From positions 23,565,118-23,629,117 of the forward strand of contig NC_090280.1 in assembly GCF_037392515.1 (NCBI RefSeq): DNA of 64,000 nt, given 5' to 3'. The notes under the pieces were generated by a model. That model made no database searches and had not been told where the DNA came from. It saw nothing but the letters and a program-made list of their open reading frames with translations. Below, one piece after another: positions 1 through 9,552 of this stretch (position 1 is the stretch's first letter; each line of letters starts with the position of its first letter). The translations under genes were made by a program, and so were the position numbers. Source of the DNA: Haliotis asinina (Eukaryota; Mollusca; Gastropoda; Lepetellida; Haliotidae).

Positions 1-19
1 ACCCTCCTTTTTCCCAAAA

Positions 20-150
20 GACGTTTCATAACACCTGACCTTCCTCTCTCCCTACAGACGTTTTGTAACACCTGACCTTCCTTTCTCCCTACAGACGTTT
101 TATAACACCTGACCTTCCTCTCTCCCTACAGACGTTTTATGAACAGTATC
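20..150. repeat. 37-bp tandem repeat, about 3.5 copies
   Basis: Units begin with gacgtttt-like sequence at 20, 57, 94 and 131, a constant 37-bp period. Each of the first three units ends in a pyrimidine run followed by cctacag, so the array presents several 3' splice-site look-alikes upstream of the first Ig exon. It probably lies in an intron of the Ig receptor gene. I see no reading frame worth calling in it. Confidence 0.8.
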
Positions 151-393
151 ACGGACGTGGTCAGGGATTCTGCCTCACTGCATTCACTATCCATCTGTTA
201 TTGCTTCCTTGGGAATGGATAGAACATTTGACGTTCACTAAGATCAATTCAAATAAACTTTCTGTTCAAACGACATTTTGGCGTATGACGGTGACTTAAT
301 GTCACTGAATACATACTACATATTCATATATGTTATTAATAATTAATAAGAATAAGGACAAGATTACAACCATTTCCATTCAACTTTTCACAG

Positions 394-696
394 GGAAACC
401 ATCAAAACCGAACATCACCACGACTGTCGCTGACCCTGTATCCGGTGATCCTGTCAACCTGACCTGCTCCACAACCTCCCGGAGTCTTCCTACAGACCAG
501 TCTCTGAACACGTCCTACACCTGGAGGAGAAACAACAGGAGTGTAGACAGCAGGGTAGACAACAGAGTGCAGGTGGACGGACAATTCCTGACCGTAGACC
601 ACGTCACCAAGGAGGACAAGGGAGTGTACTCTTGTCAATCTGGAGAAGAAGGACTACTGTCAGACTGGAGTCAGGGATACACTCTCAATGTTTTAT
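394..696 (+). CDS. Ig-domain exon 1 of the receptor
   Basis: The exon follows a tttcacag acceptor and ends before gtaggt. It encodes about 100 residues with the hallmarks of an Ig fold: VNLTC for the first cysteine, YTW for the core tryptophan, and DKGVYSC for the tyrosine-corner and second cysteine. NIT, NLT, NTS and NRS sequons suggest N-glycosylation and an extracellular position. The exon is phase 1-1, so it can be skipped or duplicated without frame loss. The domain class (V or I) cannot be settled by eye. Confidence 0.85.
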
Positions 697-3600
697 GTAG
701 GTTCAGGTTGATTAATATTGAAACAATAACAGAAGCCAGATGTTTCTTCATATACAATCCTCAGAAAATCTGATTCTGCTCCATGCGTTGTCACTATCAA
801 CGTTTAATGCCTAAATTCAAGTGAACATGAAGCTTGCCCATTCAATAATAACTCAGAAACAATAACATCTGAAACGGATGTTTTATGGAAAGACCCGAGC
901 TATGATGTCTCGAGATATCGCCACAGAATTCCGATCCGATTCATCATCACGCCGTGTCCTCTGTTGCAACTGCTCAGCCATTCTGCACGTATACGTATAA
1001 ATAGAGATTATCACCCTCGCCACTACTGATATCAACTATATAAACACGGGTTGATAGAGTTACAATGGCTTTCCGAGGATATCTTTATTTTTATCAACGT
1101 GTGTGATATCAGTAGACACGAGGTTGGGATTGTAGTTATAATCAAATATCATTCTTCAATCTTGAATCCCTTTGGAAGACAGCCACACTAGATATATGGT
1201 GGCATGGGTATGGTAGAAGAAAGTTTCAAATTATTATTTCTGACCATTTCACATGCATTCCAGATGGACCTGACCAGATACAGTTTGACGGCACAAGGGA
1301 CAAGCTGCAGGTAGAAGAAGGGAAACCTGTAACAGTGAGATGTTCTGCTGACTGTAACCCTGCCTGTTCTGTAACCTGGTGGGACACATCCAGACAGGTG
1401 GTGATTACAGGACACAGGGAGGCTGTGTTGTCTATACCAGTTGTAGATGTGTCTGTGTCTGGACAGTACACGTGTCATGTCAACAACTCCCATGGGAGTG
1501 CATCACGCAACCTGATACTGGAGGTCATCAGTAAGACCTGCACACATTCTTTAGTAACAGAATATGCAATATTTAAAGTTGTATTTGGACAAAACTTGGA
1601 ATGACACTATCAAAATCAGTAATCATTTCAACTCGTAGTATTCATTAAGAATTCAATTTTGACCATAATACAATAGAAAGATTACACCAAGTTTCTCAGT
1701 TATCAGCTACAATCACAGGGACGGTGGGGTAGCCTAGTGGTTAAAGCGTTGACTCATGACGCCAAAAACCTTGGTTCGAATCTCCACATGTGTAGCCCAT
1801 TGCTGGTGGACCCCTCTGTGATGTTGCCAGAATATTGCTGAAAGCGGCCTAAAACAAAACGACAGTCAGTCCAACAATCTCAAATGTTTCTGCTTGCCCT
1901 ATAAACTGAAAATATACCATGAAAGAAAACATGATATGCAAAGTGACAAAAGGAAATGTTATTTTAAATGTCGTTTGGAAGTGCCACCGTATACCCTTTG
2001 TAATATTACGTATTGTGGAATATTGAGAGACATCCAAAGAAAGAAAGTGCCATGGACACGTACAGAAAGTGGATACGGTATTGCCGATATAGTAGATAAG
2101 GTATTGCATATTTGCATTTAAAACAGGATTAGACACATACTAAACTGCATGGTACATATTAAATGTTTCAGCACGTGAGCTTAATGAATCTGGTGTCGTT
2201 TCCATGGTCCCCGTGGCTGCTGTCTGTTTGGTCCTGATCGTGGTCATCGCCGTTGTCGTCATAGTGCTTGTTTGTAGAAAACACAGACTCAGGGGTAATA
2301 CGGTGTGATGTGAGAGTGAATGAAAAAGTGTTCCACCGCGGTATTTTAGAATCATGCCTTCATGTTTGTTTGTACCTGGTATTATTATATTTATGCTATG
2401 CCATGATCCAGCTTGACCTTATAACCATGGAATGCATACGTTCAAAAGCACTTCTTTCGCACTTCCAAGTGCAAGTAGGGGCGGTGGGGTAGCCCAGTCG
2501 TTAGTGTTCGCTCATAACGCCAAACACCCGGGTTCGATTTCCGACATAGGAAAAATATGTGAAGCCCATTACTGTTGTCCTGTCCTATTGCTGAAATGTT
2601 GCTAAAACTAAACTCACTCTCAACTGCAAATACTTTTAAGGTATGTTGGGATTATTTCCTGCATGTGTTATTTCCTGGGATGTCAAAAGCACGGTGTTCA
2701 GGTATAACTGGGAAATAGTTGATAAAACATTTTAGTAACAAATCCAACCGGAATAGCTACAAAAATGAAGGAAGAAGAAAGTACAACTGAAAAGTAGTGT
2801 TCTTTTATATAGTACATAATTTATACCACTTTTGGTCAAGTGGTGAATATAGTTTTATCTTCATAACTGATATATTCACCCATACTAAAGTTTATTGTAT
2901 TTCACATCACACTCACATACTATCATGTTCGTCTTTGATTTAAATCAGTGGATTTATGCCACAGGAGATTAGTCTATTTTCTTATGTTCGATTTTGGTTG
3001 AGTTTAAACACGCCGTTGGTGGTAGCAAGAAAGGAAGAAAGTCGCCTCTTTGTGAAGAAAAGGAACCTGAGTCCAGCCTTTAACGTAGTGTTTATACCTT
3101 TTAAGAGACACCATTATTGAGTGACATAAACTCATCCGAGAAGTCATGTGAAATAACAGCCACCTGTGTTGTATCTACTTGATATTTTGTTCCCTTTCTT
3201 GACCTACAAATTCTGTAAAGAGTCTAGTATTGTTCTGCAAAATTAAATTTTGTATTTATGATTCACCTTTGTGCAACTTTACTAACAATTCGTTGATCGT
3301 ATATTTGTCATCTAACATTTTGCACGTGTAATTGTCTACTCCCTTTCAGGGAGGGGATACATTCTTAATCGGTGAGTATTATGGCTTTGAAGTTTCTGAC
3401 ACAGTGTTAATTGATAGTATACCACAGATCAGGCTGCTGGTGGCTGGGAATAAATACGTACCCTTGTACGCTAAACTCTTGAGACTCATCACCAGTTTGT
3501 GCTCATTCGTAGGAGCTGTTTTGTCCCTTATACTATGTCATACCTTTGTGGGGACAGTGCAGACTGAGCTTTCATGTCTGTTGACGTTTGTGGATGCACA

Positions 3601-6600
3601 AGCATATTAATCCAGTACCACCACCTTTTTTCATGATAAGTACGAAGTACGACCAATCCGGTCTACACACACAAACGTGAACATCAACATGGACTGTAAG
3701 TATGGTTCCCATCAGTGCGTCACCGACTGGGTTGTGACGCATTTCTCAAATCATGGTTGTGGTTACTAGACGAACCACCACCAGCGACCAAAGGTGACTT
3801 GAAACGCTTCACAGTACATTATGTCTAGATATAATGTACTGTGAAGAGTTGGGGGTCATCTCAAAATTTTCACATTTAAAAAAATCTTTAATCCTCGCAA
3901 TGACACGAGTGCCTGAGTTTGCGACCACATTAGTACCTAAATGCCTGTCTTATGGCTCGCATCCCTCAGTCTCCTTATAATGGGAATCAAGCCTCGAATC
4001 CTCTGCCATTCATTTAGTAGAACTACATCAATTCCTGCATAGGGATCTCCAGTTCAAATTTGTCATAACAAATAATCGAAAGACTTTCGATTTGGTTCAT
4101 ATCGTCAAATGATGGCGTCCAAAATGAGGCACGACAACGGTATACTTTCTGTTGATAACGTCGATCGGTGACTGTTCCTCAAAACCACAGGTACAGTCTC
4201 ATTCTAATGGTTCTGGATAGGAACCAGTGAAATCCGGGTGAGTCAACCCATGTTTGTTGGAGGCGACTAACAGCATCGGGTGGACAGGCTCGTTTATTTG
4301 GTTAACACATGCCATTGTATCTCAGTTGCATAGATCGATGCTCATACTGTTCACCACTTCATTGTCTGGTCCAGACTCGATAATATACATCCCACCAAAT
4401 TTAGTTGAAATATTGCTGTGTGCAACATTTAAAAAAAAACAAGTAAACAAACAAAACTAGTGGAGAGTCGGACTCGCCAGTCTTTATTACTGACAGAGGT
4501 CTTCTGTCTGTGTCATGGTATTACATGTTTCCAGACGAATTAGGACTCGATCATCAAGGTCATTGGTCTTTCTTGGTCTATACTTCACCAGTGGTCACTT
4601 GCTTCCTCACTGGACGACTAAAACAATTTTGGTGAATGTACAAGTTAGCACCGAGTCAGCAACAGGACATTTCAAGTCTGTCTTGCCGGTGTAAAAACAT
4701 TTCCAGTTATATCACTTTCGTTAGGAAACTGCAATTATGAAATTTCCAGCACGTGTACATGTATGTAATCGATTTTGTGAGGCAATTACGTTCCAGTGTG
4801 TTTAACTGTCTGTTTGGACAAACTTTAACCTTTGTAAAATTCTGTCCTCAGCATTGTCACTTACACCCGGGACCCAGGAGCAGACGGGGGCTACCAGGAG
4901 ATAGAAGGTTGGTGTCATAAGTCATTTCTAACATATTAAATGAAATATGTAATACATCAGAAGACGTTTCTTCAAAGGTTAAAAGGGTACCCATGAATCA
5001 TTAAATACTTAATGTATCACTTATGAGTAACAGTTCCTGTTTTTCTTTATTCATTCTGAACATCTGAACATTCACGACAAATGGTGGTTACTTATTTCAG
5101 CGCAGTTTCTTGTACACTTGTAATTTCTGAAACGTGTTTAAAGAGTACCAAAGTCGCATATCGACGTGCAGTAATAAAATCATTAAGGGTGGACAAAGAA
5201 CCATCTCTTTGAGTTCATCATTAACCACAGAATATTGTAACTTTCAGAGACAGGATACGCTGATTATCGGTGAGTTTCAAATGAAATGAATAAACAGTTC
5301 ATCGCCTCGAATAGCTGCCAAATTAATGTGGCATGAAGCAATACTCACTCATTTATTCTCCACAAAACGGTGTGACCTTGAACGACTTCAGAGTGAAACT
5401 ACACAAAATCCACATCATAATGTAATATTTTGTGTCAGTGACTTTGTATGGACCTAATTATCTTTATAATGTCCTCATCACGTTTAATATTCATTTCCTC
5501 ACATTTTCCTCGTGTTCAATAATCACTTTCATCAGTCTGGTATTGTATCACAGGGAAGATGAAAATGACGGCAGCTACCAGGAAATAGAAGGTTGGTGTC
5601 TCAAGGTTAACTACGAGCATGCTTAAGGACTGTGTGAACTGTGTCAATTCGGAGCCAAGAAATGTTGCCATATGAGTCTTATTATTTATTACAATTTTAT
5701 CATTTATCATTCCTGTTATAAATTAAGTCACGAAACATAACCAGGGTTCAGTGATAACAGATCCACTAGCCTGGACAGATGCAACGGTTATACTTCCCGT
5801 CGTGCCTCACGCATAATTCTTCCTTCTTCATTAATTGCTTGCTTCCTTTTCCCGTTATGCGATGTAGACAGGACTCTCCTACCTTATAAAGAATCGTAGT
5901 TTCTTTGACAAGTTGGTCCTAGAACAAATACCATTTTCTTATGTTTAAAAAATCTTAGCTGGCCATTATTGATGTCCGAAATATATTCAGTGTTTAGTAC
6001 GAACAAGGTAATATTTCATACCTCACGGATGAATCTTTTTCCATTGTCCATCTCTCGCTTCAGTTGATGTTTTGTGATGAAGACAGGGCTCTGTTAGTTT
6101 ATTATGAATTGTAGTATCTTTGAAAAAATAGCTACAAAAAGCATTTCTTCCAAATATACTGCAATCAGTATCTGTGATTTGAAAGTAAATAGAGGATACT
6201 AAACGACCTTCCGTGTAATACCATTTTTATTAAACGAGTTAATGGTTTGGTATCAGACGAGCGAAAGTGAGTTTGACACTAAATCTTTAACGAGTTTAAT
6301 GTTTATTACTCGCCAGCATAAATTGACAGAAACTGCGGCGAAATTGCCTACAGTGTGAGGACTCTCAGCTTTCAAGTCAAACAAGGTCTAGTAAAATCTC
6401 GACATCAACATTAGCATTGTGACGCCACAACTGTGAACCATTTTGACGTCATACGTGAAGCGATATTACACTAGTGTATTACTGCAGCCGTCGGTTCCAA
6501 ATGCATTCCCGTGCTTCAAATACTCAATAACACCCGGAAATTGGCCAACACATGATGTTTATCTCCTAAATATTAACGACGGATCTCATATGTGTCCAAT

Positions 6601-7912
6601 ACTAAATACATGTGTTATATCAGGAGGTGATGTCAACGTAGACGACATCGTCCCCATCGTAGCTGTCTACTCCGTTATGCTGACTGCTGTGGCAGTTGTG
6701 GTGGCGGCAGTCACTGTTCTTGTCTGCAAGGACGTGAAAGGTACAGTGAATATATGAATCCTTTCCATCAAATGAATCAAACGCATTCAGTCATCCCCTC
6801 CACAAACCAACACACCTCAAGCAGCACGCCCTTACCCCAAAGTGAATTGGTCTTCAACAACCCACTGGTATGCTCGTCATAACAGGCCAGTAACGCTAGC
6901 TGATTTCTTCAGCGATTTCAGTATAATTTACCAATCAGTGAAGGGGTACCCGGTCGGATGAGATGAAAATGACTAAACCATATACTGTCTTACAATACAC
7001 CTTGGAGATCCGGGTCAGAATTGATCCTGTGCAACATATGCTTGTCACAAATGCAAATGTCTCTTTTATTCGTTGTTGTTTGGATTCAGTAAAGGTCAGT
7101 GCAGTAGCTTTATGGTTAAAGCGATCATTCGCAACGCTGAAGACCGCAAAATGTGTGAAGCCCATTTCTGGTGTTCGCAACATGATATTGCTGGAGTACT
7201 GCCAAAGGTGACATGAAACTACTCTTAGTCTCTCAGCCTGGCGTTCCAATCCGTTATATTTTCTGAATATTGTCATAAGCAGAGAAAAACAATACTCACT
7301 CACTTACTCGTGTTCAGTAAGTGGTAATGTAGACGATTAATTCATTTTCAGTCTTCCCTTTGTTTCGTTTTCAGAGGACCAGGGTAGAAGGTACATATAT
7401 ATACTTTTGTATCTTAAATGCTGGAGTAGTATGGAAGAAAATCATTATATACTTGTCCAGTTACAGTCTTATGTCTATGTAAAGACTATTTACTCGACTT
7501 ATATCAGAAGACTAACATCATATTTAAACAAACAACCCAATTGCGTAAACCGATGCTTATGCTGTTGATAACTGGATTGTCTGGTCCAGACTCGATTATT
7601 TACAGACAGCTGCCATATAGCTGAAATATTGCTGAGTGTGACGTTAAATAACGAACAACCGAACAGCAGCCATCAGGATCATCTAGATAGATATAAGTCT
7701 AATGTCGTAATTACAGATGTGGTGACTACCTTACTGTGATGGCAGAGAGATTATCCCATGACTTCAGTGATGTACCTCGTGCTTCCAACAACGATGTCTT
7801 ACCTCTACATGATTACAAGAGAGTCCTGAGGGAACAGTTCCACATCTACACGTCTCTCCACCCCCAATCTTTCTCAACAGAGGACCACAGTACCTGGCGA
7901 CACCTAAACTGA
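394..7912 (+). CDS. Immunoglobulin-superfamily transmembrane receptor, 3' part of gene
   Basis: This is the 3' portion of a spliced cell-surface receptor gene; the start lies before base 1. Exons read by frame and splice sites are 394-696 (Ig domain), 1264-1530 (Ig domain), 2172-2294 (transmembrane), 3350-3371, 4852-4907, 5248-5269, 5554-5591 (tail), 6624-6740 (second membrane-like segment), 7375-7390 and 7717-7912 (C terminus, stop TGA at 7910). All ten join in one open frame. Every module is phase 1 at both ends, typical of Ig-family genes. The tail carries two YQEI motifs 16 residues apart, a plausible ITAM-like or SH2-docking arrangement, but neither has the classic -2 hydrophobic residue. 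Including both membrane exons in one transcript would give a two-pass protein, so alternative splicing is more likely. The ligand is unknown. No orthologue recognised. Confidence 0.75.
1010..1125. repeat. Imperfect inverted repeat, MITE-like
   Basis: The stretch around cactactgatatcaa (about 1020-1035) reappears in inverse complement near tgatatcagtagacacg (about 1107-1125), with further inverted match at ggttgata versus tatcaacg. The arms are about 30-35 bp with mismatches. It lies in the intron between the two Ig exons. It could be a small fold-back element; no clear target-site duplication was seen. Confidence 0.4.
1264..1530 (+). CDS. Ig-domain exon 2 of the receptor
   Basis: The exon is bounded by a cattccag acceptor and a gtaaga donor, and is phase 1-1. 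It encodes about 88 residues with VTVRC (first cysteine), VTWWD (core tryptophan) and SGQYTCHV (second cysteine), then a typical G-strand ending in LILEV. Two extra cysteines in ADCNPAC could form an additional disulfide. This is the membrane-proximal domain, since the next exon encodes the transmembrane helix. Confidence 0.87.
1721..1866 (+). repeat. tRNA-derived SINE (family A)
   Basis: A tRNA-like head carries a box A-like gtagcctagtggttaaagcg and a box B-like ggttcgaatc. It is followed by a body containing tgtagcccattgctggtg and the tail motif gaatattgctgaaagcggc. Intronic in the receptor gene. Confidence 0.8.
2172..2294 (+). CDS. Transmembrane exon (TM1) of the receptor
   Basis: The exon starts after tttcag and ends before gtaata, phase 1-1. 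It encodes a short stalk (RELNESG) and an unbroken hydrophobic helix of about 24 residues rich in Val, Ile and Leu, running from MVPVAAV to VIVLVC. The basic stop-transfer segment RKHRLR follows. The topology is therefore Ig domains outside, tail inside. Confidence 0.85.
2477..2632 (+). repeat. tRNA-derived SINE (family A), diverged
   Basis: It has the family-A order: ggcggtggggtagccca head, box B-like gggttcgattt, gaagcccatt body, and attgctgaaatgttgc followed by aaactcactc. Intronic in the receptor gene. Confidence 0.75.
3350..5591 (+). CDS. Duplicated tail-exon cassette with YQEIE motifs
   Basis: Four small exons form two tandem copies of one two-exon cassette. Copy 1 is a 22-nt microexon (3350-3371) plus a 56-nt exon (4852-4907). 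Copy 2 is a 22-nt microexon (5248-5269) plus a 38-nt exon (5554-5591). Each cassette enters and leaves in phase 1. The microexons match at 14 of 22 bases and share tttcag before and gtgag after. The second exons both end in DG(G/S)YQEIE and share the donor gttggtgtc. Predicted tail residues include TYTRD, GYADY and the two YQEIE motifs, which are candidate tyrosine phosphorylation or YxxI sorting sites. The microexons are accepted because they are the only way to keep frame between the flanking exons. Confidence 0.7.
3807..3846. repeat. 40-bp near-perfect palindrome
   Basis: The arms cttcacagtacattat and ataatgtactgtgaag are perfect inverse complements of 16 bp. They are separated by 8 bp that contain the palindrome tctaga. 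The site can form a hairpin or cruciform. It lies in an intron of the receptor gene and is unrelated to the SINEs. Confidence 0.85.
4218..4445 (+). repeat. SINE family B, diverged
   Basis: It shows the family-B landmarks: aacccatg, ggcgactaacagcatcgggtgg, gcatagatcgatgctcat, attgtctggtccagactcg, and an attgctgtgtgcaac end. An A-rich tail replaces the usual cact run. Confidence 0.75.
6624..6740 (+). CDS. Second transmembrane-like exon (TM2) of the receptor
   Basis: The exon starts after atatcag and ends before gtacag, phase 1-1. It encodes an acidic stalk (GGDVNVDDI) and a hydrophobic run of about 26 residues from VPIVAV to VTVLVC, then KDVK. The layout parallels TM1 (stalk, VP, valine-rich helix, VLVC, basic residues), so the two exons are probably duplicates. 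It may be used as an alternative to TM1 with the terminal tail. An added second membrane pass is the less likely reading. Confidence 0.7.
7096..7215 (+). repeat. tRNA-derived SINE (family A), decayed
   Basis: Remnants include gtagctttatggttaaagcg, gtgtgaagcccatttctggtg and gatattgctggagtactgcc. The box B region is lost. Intronic. Confidence 0.65.
7375..7912 (+). CDS. Terminal tail exons of the receptor
   Basis: A 16-nt microexon (7375-7390, phase 1 in, 2 out) and the last exon (7717-7912) encode the C terminus. It starts EDQGRRCGDYLTVMAERL and ends in TWRHLN before TGA at 7910-7912. It contains a YLTV motif and later tyrosines (HDYKRV, HIYTSL). The exon's 3' half is the first unit of an 83-bp tandem repeat, so the present C terminus and stop may have been created by that repeat. 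No poly(A) signal clearly belonging to the gene was found before the transposon. Confidence 0.65.
7533..7668 (+). repeat. SINE family B, 3' part
   Basis: It begins near caacccaattgcgtaaaccg and retains attgtctggtccagactcg, atttacagacagctgccat and aatattgctgagtgtgacg. The 5' half is absent. Confidence 0.8.
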
Positions 7913-8076
7913 CGGTAGAGTTCCACTTCTACACGTCTCTCCACCCTTCATACTCCTCAGCAGAAGACCACGGTACCATGTGAAGTCTGAACTGACTGTA
8001 CAGCTCCCCATCTACACGTTTCTCCACCCTTCATCTTCCTCAACAGAGGACCACAGTACCAGGTGAAGCCCATATA
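7836..8076. repeat. 83-bp tandem triplication over the receptor's last exon
   Basis: Units start at 7836, 7919 and 8002 (agttccac, agttccac, agctcccc), each followed by tctacacgt and tctccaccc, an exact 83-bp step. The first unit is coding. The period is not a multiple of 3 and the stop codon lies inside unit 1, so later units are untranslated. The third unit breaks off where the Tc1-like element starts. Confidence 0.85.
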
Positions 8077-9550
8077 TACTCGTCCAAAATAGAAAGCGTG
8101 CATTGAAGAAATTGATCAAACTAAAAAAGAAAACAATTTCGTAAGTGTAAAAAATGTTAACCTGTTCATGAAAAAGTTATTTTGAACACAAAAACGGTTT
8201 TCCCCGTTAAAATTGCGGTAACGTTAAATGACGTGCTGCACGTTTGTGAAAAGGCATGTTTTACACCTGGAGAGTGTGAAAATGCATGCAGCAGTGTGAA
8301 ACCTTGGGTATTTAAACACAAAAGTAACGCCTTCCTATCGTTCACATTTAAACTTGCGCTGCTGTTGAAACGACTCCAATTTAGTATGTCAAGATTGACA
8401 ATAAATCAACATCTCCTTGCCCGTGTTTATGATTAGAGCTGGCAGAACACACAGAGAGGTTGCCCAGCATTTCAACTGTCACCGTAACACTGTAGACAGG
8501 CTAGTCCATCGACCCCTCTCCTGGAGACCCCGAGTTACCACCCCTGAACAAGATCGGTATATCCGTGTCACCCATCTCCTTAACCGGCAACGACGACAGC
8601 CAGGAACATCCCTGACCTGAGACGGATGCATCCTCAAACAGTAATCAACCGGCAGAGAGAATACGGCTTACGTCCTCGAAGACCTGCAATTCGTCCGATT
8701 TCGACGTTACGTCATCGTCGTGCTCGTCTGCAGTGGTGTACACAACATCATAGGCATCCCTTACACTGGTGGCGACGTGTTTTATTCACAAATGAAAGTC
8801 GTTTCCATCTTTCATCATCAGATGGCCGCCAGAGAGTGTACAGATGTCGAAACGAACGCTACGCAGATCCATTTGTCGTGGAGCGAAACCGTTATGGAGG
8901 AGGGTCTCTCATGGTGTGGAGTGGCATCACTGCCCGTAACAGAACTGCGCTGGTCATTATTGATGGCAACCTCAATGCAACCAGATATCGTGATAAAGTG
9001 CTTGCACCTGTTGATGTACCGTTTCTGCAACATCACGGCCCCGGCGTCATTCTACAGCAGGACAACACCCGACCAAAAACAGCTCGTGCTGTTCAACAGT
9101 ATCTGCAGCAACAGCAAGTGGATGTTCTTCTGTGGCCCGATATCTCACCCACTGAGCACGTATGGGACGAAATGAAACGTCAGCTACTCCGGCTTCCCCA
9201 TGCACCGTCAACGCTTGTGGAACTCCAAAGACAGCTTATCAGAATATGGAATAACATCCCACAACACTCCCATGCTAACCTGTTCGCTTCCATGAGGCGT
9301 AGTAGATGCACAGCAGTAGTCGATGCAGACGGAAGTCATACTAGATACTGAGTGTGTGACTTTTGTGTTAGACCCCTTGTGTCTGACTCTCCATGGCACC
9401 AAGGGTAGCGTAATGAAATTTCTCGTGTTGATCACAAATTGATTGATCTGTGATGTAATGAAATTTCCATGAAATAAAATTATATATCATGGAAATTTGT
9501 GGTATTTGTGTTATTTTTTAGCATGCACACTTTCTTTTTTGGGGAGAGTA
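8077..9550 (+). mobile_element. Tc1-like (IS630-Tc1-mariner) DNA transposon
   Basis: About 27-bp terminal inverted repeats (left begins tactcgtcc, right inverse complement begins tactctcccc; both continue to gaaag and gtgcat) are flanked by TA dinucleotides at 8075-8076 and 9551-9552. This fits the TA target preference of the superfamily. Length is about 1.47 kb and the transposase region is on the + strand. The element has interrupted the 83-bp repeat array. It is not autonomous now, because its transposase is broken. Confidence 0.9.
8384..9351 (+). pseudogene. Broken Tc1-like transposase
   Basis: The helix-turn-helix part (about 8417-8600, HREVAQHFNCHRNTVDRLV) and the catalytic part (about 8600-9351) are in different frames, with a frameshift near 8600. 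The N-terminal start also looks out of frame. In the catalytic domain the first acidic residue of the DDE triad is Asn (LFTNESRF where FTDESRF is usual). The second is intact (LQQDNTRPKTAR) and the third is present (SPTEHVWDEM). The spacing between the second and third is 30 residues rather than the usual 34. Four residues (normally AYSP-like after WP) appear deleted. These lesions make transposition activity very unlikely. Confidence 0.88.
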
Positions 9551-9552
9551 TA

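Noticed and set aside
6935..7303. 122-codon minus-strand ORF
   Set aside because: It overlaps a decayed SINE and receptor intron and has no recognisable domain.
8720..9175. 151-codon + strand ORF within the transposon
   Set aside because: Shadow frame of the Tc1-like transposase, whose family motifs are in the other frame.
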